DNA of 22,158 bases from a virus. A program made the position numbers and the translations under genes. The number at the start of each line of letters is the position of its first letter. The first letter of the stretch is position 1. Shown here in pieces: positions 13,164 through 21,684 of the stretch. The notes below the pieces were generated by a model. It was not told the origin of the DNA and searched no databases. It saw only the letters and a program-made list of their open reading frames with translations. The stretch covers positions 1 to 22,158 of IMG/VR virus record IMGVR_UViG_3300021139_001730; one strand, given 5' to 3'.

Positions 13164-15830
13164 ATGTCATACGTGGATGCCTGGTTTGATAGAGAGAATG
13201 ATATCATTCGAGTTGTTGAACGTAATAAGAAAGGTGAGCGTGAGTTTCGTGACATTCCTGTCAAACACACGTTCTACGTAAAAGACCCACGCGGTAAATT
13301 TACATCAATCTACGGTGATCCACTCACACGTATCGTTTGTAAAAACACAAAAGAACTACGCAAAGAACAAGCCATTAACAGTGGTAAAGAACTTTACGAG
13401 TCCGATATTAATCCAATTTTTGTTACACTAAGTGAACATTATCTTAATCAAGATGCTCCGAAATTAAATGTAGCATTTTTCGATATTGAGGTAGACTTTG
13501 ATCCAGAACGTGGCTATGCTAGTCCTGACAATGCATTTATGCCAATTACTGCGATTGCTGTCTACCTACAGTGGCTAGAGACTATGGTATGTTTGGCTAT
13601 TCCACCAAAGAAACTCAAGATGGAAGAAGCCAAGGAAATGGTCAAAGACTTTCCTAATACATATCTGTTTGACAATGAAGCAGATTTGTTGGACATGTTC
13701 TTAGATTTGATTAAAGATGCAGATATTATCAGTGGTTGGAACAGCGAAGGTTTTGACGTACCTTACACTACAAATAGAGTAACTAAGGTATTATCAAAAG
13801 AAGATACAAGACGATTCTGTTTATTTGACCAACTACCTAAACGTAGAGAATATGAAAAGTACGGCCGCACTAGCACAACCTATGATTATATTGGCCGTGT
13901 ACACTTAGACTATCTTGAACTGTATCGCAAATATACGTATGAAGAACGTCATAGTTATCGACTAGATGCTATTGCCGAATATGAATTGGGCAAGCGTAAA
14001 ACACAATACGAAGGCACACTGGATCAGTTATACAACAATGATTTTAAAACGTTTGTCGAATACAACATCAACGACTGTAAGCTACTTGACGATTTAGATA
14101 AAAAGCTCAAGTTCATGGACCTTGCTAATACACTAGCACACGAATGTACTGTATTGTTGCAGACCACAATGGGTGCGGTAGCTGTAACAGAACAGGCTAT
14201 TATTAACGAAGCACATCGTAGAGGTTTCCAAGTTCCTAATCGTACTAAGATGAGTGAACGAGAAGACACAGCAGCCGCAGGTGCTTATGTTGCGTATCCT
14301 AAAGAAGGTTTACAAGACTGGGTAGGCTCATTGGACATTAACAGTCTTTATCCTAGTGCAATTCGTGCACTAAACATGGGTCCGGAAACTATTATCGGGC
14401 AGTTGCGTCAAACAATGACCGAAGAATTCATTGAAGCACAAACGGCAAAAGGTAAATCGTTTGCAGCAGCTTGGGAAGGTGTTTTTGGATCATTAGAATA
14501 TACAGCCGTGATGAATCAAGAGATTGGCACTGATATTACTATCGACTGGGAAAATGGTGATAGCGATGTACTAAGTGCCGCCGAAGTATATAGGCTTATT
14601 TTTGAAAGTAATCAGCCGTGGATGATTAGTGCAAATGGCACTATCTTTACATACGAAACAGAAGGTATTATTCCAGGGCTACTAAAGCGTTGGTATACTG
14701 AACGTAAAGAGATGCAGGCCAAACTTAAAGATACTATTAAAGCGGGGAATAAAGTTGAAGAAGAATACTGGGATAAAAGACAGCTTGTTAAGAAAATTAA
14801 TCTTAACAGCTTGTATGGCGCCATCCTTAATAGTGGTTGTCGCTTTTTTGATAAGCGTATCGGGCAGTCGACTACACTGACAGGACGTCAAATTGTTCGA
14901 CACATGGCTGGTAAAGTAAATGAAATTATAACTGGAGAGTATGACTATAGAGGCAAAGCTGTTATCTATGGCGATACAGACAGTTGTTATTTTAGTGCTT
15001 ATAAGACATTGCAAAAAGAAATCGATTCTGGTAAATTGCCGTGGACTAAAGAAACTGTCATTTCCTTATATGATCAAATCGGTGAAGAAGTTAATACTAC
15101 ATTTCCGCAGTTCATGCTAGATACATTCCACTGTCCTAAAACACGTGGAGAAGTTATCAAAGCCGGTCGAGAAATTGTTGGATCTAAAAGTTTATTCATT
15201 ACTAAAAAACGTTATGCTGTCTTATACTATGATAAAGAAGGCAAGCGAACCGACGTAGACGGCAAAGCAGGCAAGATTAAGGCCATGGGACTAGACCTTA
15301 AACGTAGTGATACTCCAGAATTCATTCAAGACTTTTTAAGCGAAGTTCTTGAAATGGTGCTAATGGGTAAGCCTGAACAGGAAGTATTGGATCATATTAG
15401 TGAATTCCGTATTAAGTTCAAAGGTCGCCCGGGTTGGGAGAAAGGCAGTCCTAAACGTGCCAATAAAATTACCGAATATCAAGAAAAAGAACGTAAGGCA
15501 GGTAAAGCAAATATGCCTGGACACGTTCGAGCAAGTATTAATTGGAATACGCTAAAACGTATGTTTAATGACAAGTATTCCATGGCTATTACAGATGGTG
15601 CTAAAGTTATTGTCTGTAAACTTAAACCTAATCCGTTAGGTTTTACATCAGTCGCATATCCAGTAGACGAACTGAGATTACCACAGTGGTTCAAAGATTT
15701 ACCATTTGATCATGCTGAGATGGAACAGACCATCATTGACAATAAGTTAGATAACTTAATCGGAGTACTGAACTGGGACGTTACTAGTACAGAAGAAAAA
15801 AATACATTTAATAGTTTATTCGAGTTTTAA
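13164..15830 (+). CDS. 43: Family-B DNA polymerase, T4 gp43-type
   Basis: At 888 aa it is close to T4 gp43 (898 aa). The 3'-5' exonuclease motifs are complete: D107-I-E109 (Exo I), W192NSEGFD198 (Exo II) and Y300-N-I-N-D304 (Exo III), so proofreading should be active. The polymerase has motif A (SLD391INSLYPS), motif B (KKINLNSLYG, 543-552), motif C (YGD604TD606) and KKRYA. It replicates phage DNA with the sliding clamp. The start at 13164 is chosen over an in-frame ATG at 13095: AAAGGAGT lies at 13148-13154, and the longer version would add 23 residues that overlap the antisense gene's start. The next gene begins one base after its stop. No intein or intron is seen. Confidence 0.97.
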   Translation: MSYVDAWFDRENDIIRVVERNKKGEREFRDIPVKHTFYVKDPRGKFTSIYGDPLTRIVCKNTKELRKEQAINSGKELYESDINPIFVTLSEHYLNQDAPKLNVAFFDIEVDFDPERGYASPDNAFMPITAIAVYLQWLETMVCLAIPPKKLKMEEAKEMVKDFPNTYLFDNEADLLDMFLDLIKDADIISGWNSEGFDVPYTTNRVTKVLSKEDTRRFCLFDQLPKRREYEKYGRTSTTYDYIGRVHLDYLELYRKYTYEERHSYRLDAIAEYELGKRKTQYEGTLDQLYNNDFKTFVEYNINDCKLLDDLDKKLKFMDLANTLAHECTVLLQTTMGAVAVTEQAIINEAHRRGFQVPNRTKMSEREDTAAAGAYVAYPKEGLQDWVGSLDINSLYPSAIRALNMGPETIIGQLRQTMTEEFIEAQTAKGKSFAAAWEGVFGSLEYTAVMNQEIGTDITIDWENGDSDVLSAAEVYRLIFESNQPWMISANGTIFTYETEGIIPGLLKRWYTERKEMQAKLKDTIKAGNKVEEEYWDKRQLVKKINLNSLYGAILNSGCRFFDKRIGQSTTLTGRQIVRHMAGKVNEIITGEYDYRGKAVIYGDTDSCYFSAYKTLQKEIDSGKLPWTKETVISLYDQIGEEVNTTFPQFMLDTFHCPKTRGEVIKAGREIVGSKSLFITKKRYAVLYYDKEGKRTDVDGKAGKIKAMGLDLKRSDTPEFIQDFLSEVLEMVLMGKPEQEVLDHISEFRIKFKGRPGWEKGSPKRANKITEYQEKERKAGKANMPGHVRASINWNTLKRMFNDKYSMAITDGAKVIVCKLKPNPLGFTSVAYPVDELRLPQWFKDLPFDHAEMEQTIIDNKLDNLIGVLNWDVTSTEEKNTFNSLFEF

Positions 15831-15831
15831 T

Positions 15832-16605
15832 ATGAAAGTTATAATTGCAGGTTATGGATTTGTTGGAAAAGCTGTTGCCAACAGTATAGATAAAAAAAAT
15901 ACAGTATACATTGTAGACCCTAAAATAAGTCCGCAAACAGTAAAAGATTATTCTGATGCCGATGGCGTCATTATCTGTGTCGGTACTCCTATGACATCGT
16001 CAGGAGATTGCGATGTTAGTCAAATATATCAAGTAATGGATACTGTTCCTACAACTATGCCTGTATTGATAAAATGTACAGTAAGACCTGATTACCTAAA
16101 TAGATTGCTAGTAAACTATCCTAATCATAGCATTGCCTATAGCCCAGAGTTTTTACGTGCTGTAAGTGCCAATGAAGACTTTGCCAATCAGGAATACATG
16201 ATTTTAGGCGGAAGCAATCCTGGAAATATTTGGAGAGAATTATTCATCGGTTCTCTTAAAAACCTAAATAAGATTGAACATTGCACATTGACCGAAGCAA
16301 GTATGGTCAAATATGCTACCAATTGTTTTTTAAGTGTCAAAGTAGCGTTCTTCAATCAGTTATATGACATGTGCCAAATGAACGGTGCTGACTATAACAA
16401 AGTTGTTGAACTATTAAATCTGGACGAACGTATTGGCATGAGCCATATGCAAGTCCCTGGTCCCGATGGAAGTCGTGGATTCGGTGGTGCATGTTTTCCT
16501 AAAGATACTAGTGCATTTATACACTATGCAGATAGTTTGCAAATGTCGCATACATTGGTAGAATCAGCAGTAAAATATAACAAAAAGGTAAGGAAAAATC
16601 CTTGA
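15832..16605 (+). CDS. Short UDP-glucose/GDP-mannose dehydrogenase-family protein
   Basis: The protein has a Rossmann start (VIIAGYGFVG), GTP53M at the NAD site, YSPE106FLRA, K160-Y-A-T-N164 and FGGAC221FPKD225. These correspond to the catalytic Glu, Lys, Asn, Cys and Asp of UDP-glucose 6-dehydrogenase. Family members oxidise a nucleotide-sugar C6 alcohol to the acid with two NAD. At 257 aa it ends soon after the catalytic Cys region and lacks the C-terminal nucleotide-sugar-binding domain of cellular enzymes (about 390-450 aa). Similar short forms occur, as I recall, in other large phages, so this need not be a broken gene. The substrate is unknown. It lies directly after polymerase, and its TGA stop falls within the -35 box of the next promoter. 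Confidence 0.88.
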   Translation: MKVIIAGYGFVGKAVANSIDKKNTVYIVDPKISPQTVKDYSDADGVIICVGTPMTSSGDCDVSQIYQVMDTVPTTMPVLIKCTVRPDYLNRLLVNYPNHSIAYSPEFLRAVSANEDFANQEYMILGGSNPGNIWRELFIGSLKNLNKIEHCTLTEASMVKYATNCFLSVKVAFFNQLYDMCQMNGADYNKVVELLNLDERIGMSHMQVPGPDGSRGFGGACFPKDTSAFIHYADSLQMSHTLVESAVKYNKKVRKNP

Positions 16606-16630
16606 CATTGTCAAAAAAACCAAGTAAAAT
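16602..16630 (+). promoter_or_regulatory. Consensus sigma70 promoter for clamp-dpdA operon
   Basis: TTGACA (16602-16607, perfect) is followed by exactly 17 bases and TAAAAT (16625-16630, one mismatch). AGGAG (16638-16642) and the ATG (16649) lie just downstream, giving a very short leader. The TGA stop of the upstream gene is inside the -35 box. Confidence 0.8.
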
Positions 16631-16648
16631 TAAAAACAGGAGAATCAT

Positions 16649-17380
16649 ATGAAAGACTTTTTACAAGACCTAGTAGCACATACACATAGCTTGGGATTTT
16701 TACCTTTGGTAAAAGTTTCAGCTAGCGAAAAAGAAATCGCAATTGAATCATTAGCAGAGGATCGTAGTGTAATCCTTAATGCTAAATCAAAAGAAACAGT
16801 AGAAGATTTTGAAGGCGTATTTGGTATGCCTAATCTTAATAAATTGGACATTATTTTAAAGTGTCCCGAATATAAAGAAAATTTTACTATTAACGTAGTT
16901 AGACAAGAACGCAATGGAGAAGAAGTTCCAACAGGCTTACATTTCCAAAATGGCGCTGGCGATTTTGAAAACGATTATCGTTTTATGAATCAAGATATCA
17001 TTAATGAAAAAATGAAATCAGTTAAGTTTAAAGGTGCAAACTGGGATATCGAGTTTGAGCCAACTATGGCCAGTATTCAACGTTTTAAATTCCAAAGTGC
17101 AGTACACAGCGAAGAACAAACTTTCCAAGTTACTACTAAAGATGGTAACTTAGTGTTTAGTTTTGGTGATGCAAGCACTCACGCTGGTAATTTTGTATTC
17201 CAAAGCGGAGTTAGTGGCAAATTAAAACAGTCTTGGTCATGGCCTGTTACACAAGTTCAAAGTATTTTGAACTTAACCGGTGACAAAACAATGCGTATTG
17301 CAGATGCAGGAGCATTACAAATTACTGTAGACAGTGGCATTACAGAATACGAATACATTCTACCAGCTCAATCTAAATAA
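16649..17380 (+). CDS. Sliding clamp-like protein (T4 gp45-type, probable)
   Basis: This 243-aa acidic, mostly beta protein resembles T4 gp45 (228 aa) in length and layout. A central DFEGVFGMPNLNKLDII segment recalls the gp45 DFDVAIYDLNGFLGIL region. The second half has SAVHSEEQTFQVTTKDGNLVF, then SWSWPVTQVQSILNLTGDK and ITEYEYILPAQSK, like the closing strand of the second clamp domain. Known role: the trimeric clamp tethers polymerase and, in T4, activates late transcription with gp33 and gp55. Support comes from position near polymerase and a strong promoter; the sequence similarity is moderate. The start has AGGAG at 16638-16642. TAA overlaps the next ATG by one base, coupling it to the DpdA-type gene. 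Confidence 0.65.
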   Translation: MKDFLQDLVAHTHSLGFLPLVKVSASEKEIAIESLAEDRSVILNAKSKETVEDFEGVFGMPNLNKLDIILKCPEYKENFTINVVRQERNGEEVPTGLHFQNGAGDFENDYRFMNQDIINEKMKSVKFKGANWDIEFEPTMASIQRFKFQSAVHSEEQTFQVTTKDGNLVFSFGDASTHAGNFVFQSGVSGKLKQSWSWPVTQVQSILNLTGDKTMRIADAGALQITVDSGITEYEYILPAQSK

Positions 17381-19086
17381 TGAACAAAAATCTGACAGCT
17401 ACACAGAACGATTATGCGTACTTCCTGCCGGCAACGTCAGGTTTTTATAGTACGTATATAGGCAAACAGCGCCACAGCAACTATGTAGATCCAGCACGTA
17501 TTCCTTCTAGCTTTGGGCCTAAAGGGATCGAAGCTATGAATTACCTAGATCCTAACGCAGCATTCTATTTCGATCATTGCTTATACTCAGCTGGACATGC
17601 CAACTTAGATCTTACTAAATTTGATCCTAGTGAAGACATGTTTCGTAATAGAGACCGTTCAACTAGTTGGGTGTTAGGCGATTCAGGCGGATTCCAGATT
17701 GGTAAAGGTGTATGGGCAGGTGAATGGAGAGATCCTAATGGTCCAGAAGTTGCAGCTAAATGGGCAGAGGTTCGTGCTAAGGGTGTTGAATTAGTTCAGC
17801 AATTTCATCCGACTGGACATCCTAAGACTGATAAGAATGGCAATCCTAAGTATACCAAGATTGATCACGTTAAAAACTATCAAGCACTATTAGATGCGGC
17901 ACAGAAAAAACGTGAACAAGTATTAGCATGGATGGATGCACTGATGGATTACGGTATGGTACTTGATATTCCTGCATGGGTTGAACGTAGCCCGGTTGGT
18001 AAAGCAGCTACAGGTATTGCAAGTTATGATCAAGCTGTAGAAGCAACCAAGTATAACAATGAATATTTCATTAAGCATCGTACTGGTGCTTGTAAGTTCT
18101 TAAATGTGTTGCAAGGTGAAAATCACAAGCAGGCCGAGGACTGGTATCAAAAAATGAAAGATTTTTGTGATCCTAAGATCTATGGCGACATGGCTTTCAA
18201 TGGCTGGGCTATGGGTGGACAGAATATGTGTGATGTTGAATTAACATTGCGTAGATTAGTTGCATTAAAGTTTGATGGACTTCTTGAAAAAGGTCATCAA
18301 GACTGGATGCACTTCTTGGGCACCTCTAAATTAGAATGGGCATTATTATTAACTGACATACAACGTGCAATAAGGAAATACCACAATGAAAACTTTACCA
18401 TATCTTTTGATTGCGCCTCACCGTTTCTGGCAACAGCAAACGGACAAATCTATGTCCAAACAGAAATCAAAGACAGAGAAAAATGGCTCTACCGCATGTT
18501 GCCAAGTCTTGACAACAAAAAATACGCCAAAGATACTAGGTTATTCCAAGACGTAGTAGTACAAGACAAACATTTCGAGTCTTTTACTACTAGTCCGCTA
18601 ATGGATGGTGTTAAGGTTAATGAAATCTGTATCTATGGGCCTGGAGATCTAAATAAAGTAGGTAAGGAAGGTAAAACTAGCTGGGATAGTTTCACCTATG
18701 CTATCATGATGGGCCATAATGTTTGGTTGCATTTGAATAGTGTACAAGAAGCCAATCGTCAATATGATGCCGGACTGTGCCCTGCAATGCTTGTTGATGA
18801 AAAATTTGAAAGAATTTACTTCCGCGATATCGTCGATGCTATTTTTAGTGCGCCTGACAGAGATACAGCTATTGCTATTATTGATAGTTTTGATAAATTT
18901 TGGCAAGCTATACCTGGAACTCGTGGGTATACTGGTAAACGCACAGTCAATGCTAGTACTAAGTTCTCCGAATTATTTGAAGAAATAGACGGAGATAGTG
19001 TACAATCAGAAGATGAAGTGGATTTTGACGAATCTGCAATAGATAAACTAGACGCATTAGAGGCCAGTGTACATGACATTACCTGA
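17380..19086 (+). CDS. dpdA: DpdA-type transglycosylase (tRNA-guanine transglycosylase superfamily)
   Basis: The 568-aa protein carries superfamily signatures: GD101SGGFQ106, as in the TGT guanine-binding and general-base loop; LNVLQGE; and ISFD344CASP348, then ANGQIY, aligning with TGT's FDCV-x-P...NG segment that contains the nucleophilic Asp. No CxCxxC zinc site of bacterial tRNA enzymes is visible, and the C-terminus ends in an acidic tail (VQSEDEVDFDESAIDKL). Length, FDGLLEKGHQDW and LGTSKLEWALLL favour phage DpdA-type enzymes, which insert 7-deazaguanines into DNA, over tRNA-specific TGT. Known role: protection against restriction. The precursor synthesis genes (FolE, QueD, QueE, QueC) are not in the window. 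It follows the clamp-like gene by TAATG overlap. An archaeosine or tRNA role cannot be excluded. Confidence 0.82.
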   Translation: MNKNLTATQNDYAYFLPATSGFYSTYIGKQRHSNYVDPARIPSSFGPKGIEAMNYLDPNAAFYFDHCLYSAGHANLDLTKFDPSEDMFRNRDRSTSWVLGDSGGFQIGKGVWAGEWRDPNGPEVAAKWAEVRAKGVELVQQFHPTGHPKTDKNGNPKYTKIDHVKNYQALLDAAQKKREQVLAWMDALMDYGMVLDIPAWVERSPVGKAATGIASYDQAVEATKYNNEYFIKHRTGACKFLNVLQGENHKQAEDWYQKMKDFCDPKIYGDMAFNGWAMGGQNMCDVELTLRRLVALKFDGLLEKGHQDWMHFLGTSKLEWALLLTDIQRAIRKYHNENFTISFDCASPFLATANGQIYVQTEIKDREKWLYRMLPSLDNKKYAKDTRLFQDVVVQDKHFESFTTSPLMDGVKVNEICIYGPGDLNKVGKEGKTSWDSFTYAIMMGHNVWLHLNSVQEANRQYDAGLCPAMLVDEKFERIYFRDIVDAIFSAPDRDTAIAIIDSFDKFWQAIPGTRGYTGKRTVNASTKFSELFEEIDGDSVQSEDEVDFDESAIDKLDALEASVHDIT

Positions 19087-19333
19087 CGAAAGATTTAGAA
19101 GTATACAACGAACTGAGGAGTTTTTACAGGATCTAATGAATCCTCAAAAGACTCCACGTATTCCAAAAAAAATACGTGAGGACGCTCGTCGGTGCTTACG
19201 CCATTATCCTAGTTATCATAATTTAAAAGAATTAGAACGTGCGGCTCCACATGTTGTACAAGAACGTATGGAAGATGTTAGTCGCATGATCAAGTATTGG
19301 GAAGAAGGAAAGAAGTTCACAAATGAAAACTAG
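19073..19333 (+). CDS. BPSL0761-like small protein
   Basis: From the ATG at 19073 it has 86 aa: MTLPDERFRSIQRTEEFLQD, LMNPQKTPRIPKKIREDARR, then LRHYPS. This matches the BPSL0761-type family of short proteobacterial proteins, where MxxPDER...T..FL.DL and LRHYPS are conserved. Their function is unknown to me. The ATG is preferred over the GTG at 19067 because GAGG (19060-19063) lies nine bases before it and the family starts M-T-x-P-D-E-R. It overlaps the DpdA-type gene by 14 bases and the next by 11, so it is part of the same operon. It may have been acquired from a proteobacterial host. Confidence 0.85.
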   Translation: MTLPDERFRSIQRTEEFLQDLMNPQKTPRIPKKIREDARRCLRHYPSYHNLKELERAAPHVVQERMEDVSRMIKYWEEGKKFTNEN

Positions 19334-20204
19334 TCTTATTGTCGGAATGGGTATAGGTAATTTATATGCTAAAGTATTAAAGAACCTTGGACATGGAGTT
19401 GTTACAGTAGATAGCGATCCCGGTAAAGGCGCAGATTTCCTAACTGTAGAAGATGCTATTGCTAAATGCTATATGTTTGACACAGCCCATATTTGTACTC
19501 CCAATTTTACTCATTTTGAACTTGCGGCTAAACTGGCACCTTGTACAAAAATGATTTTTATCGAAAAACCAGGTGTTGCTACTAGTCTTACATGGGCTAA
19601 ACTAATAGGCACATTTCCGCAAACACGATTTATGATGGTTAAAAATAATATGTGGCGGAGTAATATTGTCGATTTACAAAAATTAGCAAATAAAGCTAAG
19701 ATTGTGAACATACGATGGATTAGAAAAAATTGTATTCCTAGCCCAGGTAGTTGGTTCACTACACGCAAACTGGCATTCGGTGGAGTTAGTAGAGATTTAA
19801 TGCCCCACTTGCTAAGTTTATATATTGCATTAAACCCATCTTGGCGTAAAGAATCAGTAAATGGTAAATCTTCGCAGATGAAATGGCGGTTAGAAGACAT
19901 TACTAGTACCGATTATGGTACAATTAATCCTAATGGAACATACGATATCGACGATGTATGCCATATAGACTTCGGTAATAAATGGGGGTGTTATGCCGAC
20001 TGGCGTAATATGGATACTGAAGATAGTTCTATTGAGTTTATTATGCAAGATAATAGTGTAGAACGATTTGAATTAGGTTGGTGTCCTGCAGATGCGTACG
20101 AATCTATGATTCAAGATGCTATTAATAATGAAGATAATTATGAATTCTGGCTACGACAATATGATATTGATCTCTGGATACATGAAAGAATAGAAGAATT
20201 ATGA
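19323..20204 (+). CDS. Gfo/Idh/MocA-family oxidoreductase
   Basis: The Rossmann start is LIVGMGIGNLY, followed by VDSDP, then HICTPNFTHFELA and E81K82PG, the diagnostic EKP of the family. AFGGVSRD158LMPH162 matches the conserved GG-x(3)-D-x(3)-H catalytic helix. At 293 aa it is slightly shorter than the usual 330-380. Members oxidise or epimerise sugars, inositols and related compounds with NAD(P). The substrate is unknown. It shares an ATGA overlap with the next dehydrogenase gene, and such pairs of oxidoreductases suggest sequential steps on one compound. The link to the DpdA-type gene is by operon only. Confidence 0.85.
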   Translation: MKTSLIVGMGIGNLYAKVLKNLGHGVVTVDSDPGKGADFLTVEDAIAKCYMFDTAHICTPNFTHFELAAKLAPCTKMIFIEKPGVATSLTWAKLIGTFPQTRFMMVKNNMWRSNIVDLQKLANKAKIVNIRWIRKNCIPSPGSWFTTRKLAFGGVSRDLMPHLLSLYIALNPSWRKESVNGKSSQMKWRLEDITSTDYGTINPNGTYDIDDVCHIDFGNKWGCYADWRNMDTEDSSIEFIMQDNSVERFELGWCPADAYESMIQDAINNEDNYEFWLRQYDIDLWIHERIEEL

Positions 20205-21106
20205 AAGTAAAGTGTTTACAAACAACTGGTCAAGGCTGGTTTGAAGAAGTAGAGTTCGATAAACCCAATCCTGGACAATTCGAAATCGAAGTTCGAGCAT
20301 TAATGACTGGTGTATGTCGTAGCGATATCGATATGATGATGGGAGAATTTGGACCATTGCCATTAAACATGCAAGGGCATGAAGGAGTAGGTGTAGTAAC
20401 TAAAGTAGGTATGGGTATTGCTAATACACAAATAGGCGATATTGTAGCAACACGAGGCGAACCTGCGTATGCCGATTATTACAATGTACGTATAGAAGAA
20501 TTTGTAAAAGTACCCGAGGCTGATCCAAAATATATTTTAGAACCAGTGGCATGTGGTCTTAACCTTATTAATCAGGCTAAAGATCAATTATTAGACAGAC
20601 AGGGTCGCAGTGAAAACACACGTATGTTAATTATCGGTAGTGGTTTCCTTGCTTGGGTCGCCTATCATGCTATGCGTCTTAATGGATATATCTTTCACGT
20701 CGATGTTTTAGGACATAGCAATAAAGATCTATGGGGTACCAGACTGTTATCTAGCACCATTGAAAATTATGATGTTGTAGTAGATCTTAGCGGAAATTAT
20801 GAACTAGGTATAGATATTAACCTAAATAACAATGCACTGATTATCGACGGAGTGGGTAAAGCAGTGAGTAAACAAGAAGCACAATCACAACTTTGGAAAG
20901 CTGTTACTACTATCAAACCAAGTCCACGCAATCCTTATTTCATCGAATGTATGAGAATGGCAAAATTCTTTATTGAAAATGGCTACATAGAAGTTGATTC
21001 TTTCTGGACAAAGTGTTACAATCGTACTACAGAGTGGGAACAAGCGTTTGCGGATGGCGTTAATCGTCCGAAGGGTTACAGCAGAGGTTATATTAAATGG
21101 GACTAA
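20201..21106 (+). CDS. Zinc-type MDR alcohol dehydrogenase-like protein
   Basis: The N-terminal GroES-like domain holds TGVC39RSD and MQGH60E61GVG, matching the catalytic-zinc and proton-relay motifs of medium-chain dehydrogenases. E114PVAC118 supplies the expected third region. The Rossmann fold starts at MLIIGSGFLA (about 142-151). The four-Cys structural-zinc lobe is absent, and the protein (301 aa) is shorter than the usual 340-380 aa. It is most like short sugar or polyol dehydrogenases; the substrate is unknown. The ATGA overlap with the upstream oxidoreductase and a 10-base overlap with the next gene show tight coupling. Confidence 0.85.
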   Translation: MKVKCLQTTGQGWFEEVEFDKPNPGQFEIEVRALMTGVCRSDIDMMMGEFGPLPLNMQGHEGVGVVTKVGMGIANTQIGDIVATRGEPAYADYYNVRIEEFVKVPEADPKYILEPVACGLNLINQAKDQLLDRQGRSENTRMLIIGSGFLAWVAYHAMRLNGYIFHVDVLGHSNKDLWGTRLLSSTIENYDVVVDLSGNYELGIDINLNNNALIIDGVGKAVSKQEAQSQLWKAVTTIKPSPRNPYFIECMRMAKFFIENGYIEVDSFWTKCYNRTTEWEQAFADGVNRPKGYSRGYIKWD

Positions 21107-21615
21107 ACACTGAAGAACGACAAAATGTTGTTTACTTTACAGGATATGAAGTTGAGCATACTATTTGTCATGGCATGAAGACATTGTTTGTAGTAGGAAC
21201 TCCTCCATTAAAAGAAATCTTACAACAGGCAAATCGAGATGTCGAAATTAAACATATCTATTTCGGAACTAGTCAAAGTTTTAATCCTAAAGGAATAACA
21301 TTCCAAGAATATCGTGCGTGGGACGAAGTCATTCTAGGCTGCCTCAAAGAGGATTATTGGGTGACTCTAGACTTCGATGTCAAGCATGCAGAAGGAGTAC
21401 TTGAATCAGGATATTCCGAATACCCTAGATTTGTTCCTATGATTAGTGTAAAATTACCTTATATTAATCAATTCAACTATAACGCTACACTTAAACTAGA
21501 TGATCGCACTTGGGGTAAGACTAATCCCGGAGTATGGACTCATCAACTGCACGATCTAATGAGTAAAGACAAATACACTTATTGGGATCAATATACACAA
21601 GATACACCAACATGA
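21097..21615 (+). CDS. T4-like phage protein of unknown function (172 aa)
   Basis: The protein is soluble and alpha/beta in appearance: VVYFTGYEVEHTICHGMKTL, then KHIYFGTSQSFNP, YWVTLDFDVKHAEG and FVPMISVKLPYI, ending with NPGVWTHQLHDL. I recall this family as hypothetical in cyanophages and other T4-like phages; the conserved TLDFDV and PMISVKLPYI segments suggest an enzyme or binding fold, but I cannot assign a reaction. It overlaps the upstream dehydrogenase by 10 bases and the following 17-codon stub by ATGA, so it closes the six-gene run from the promoter at 16602. Confidence 0.8.
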   Translation: MGLNTEERQNVVYFTGYEVEHTICHGMKTLFVVGTPPLKEILQQANRDVEIKHIYFGTSQSFNPKGITFQEYRAWDEVILGCLKEDYWVTLDFDVKHAEGVLESGYSEYPRFVPMISVKLPYINQFNYNATLKLDDRTWGKTNPGVWTHQLHDLMSKDKYTYWDQYTQDTPT

Positions 21616-21665
21616 TTATTAAACAAGACATTCGCCCAAACAAAATGATCTGGGTTACCTTTTAA
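21612..21665 (+). pseudogene. 17-codon stub of a gene broken by a GIY-YIG insertion
   Basis: The ATG overlaps the preceding stop (ATGA), the pattern seen at real starts here. The frame reads MIIKQDIRPNKMIWVTF and a stop. I recall a phage protein family that begins with a similar MIWVSF-type segment and continues for about 100-130 aa, often beside the gene ending at 21615. Here translation stops at once, and a near-copy of the last six codons follows at 21667. The body of the gene may lie beyond the endonuclease, outside the window. Confidence 0.5.
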
Positions 21666-21684
21666 TATGATTTGGGTTAGTTTT
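21645..21684 (+). repeat. Imperfect direct repeat next to the GIY-YIG gene
   Basis: Bases 21645-21662 and 21667-21684 match at 15 of 18 positions (ATGATCTGGGTTACCTTT and ATGATTTGGGTTAGTTTT). The copies encode MIWVTF and MIWVSF. They differ mainly at third positions or by a conservative change, so they look like two alleles of the same coding segment placed side by side. Confidence 0.7.

Noticed and set aside
17380-19086. Host-type queuosine tRNA-guanine transglycosylase
   Set aside because: No CxCxxC zinc site; length and surrounding motifs fit phage DpdA better. Not fully excluded.
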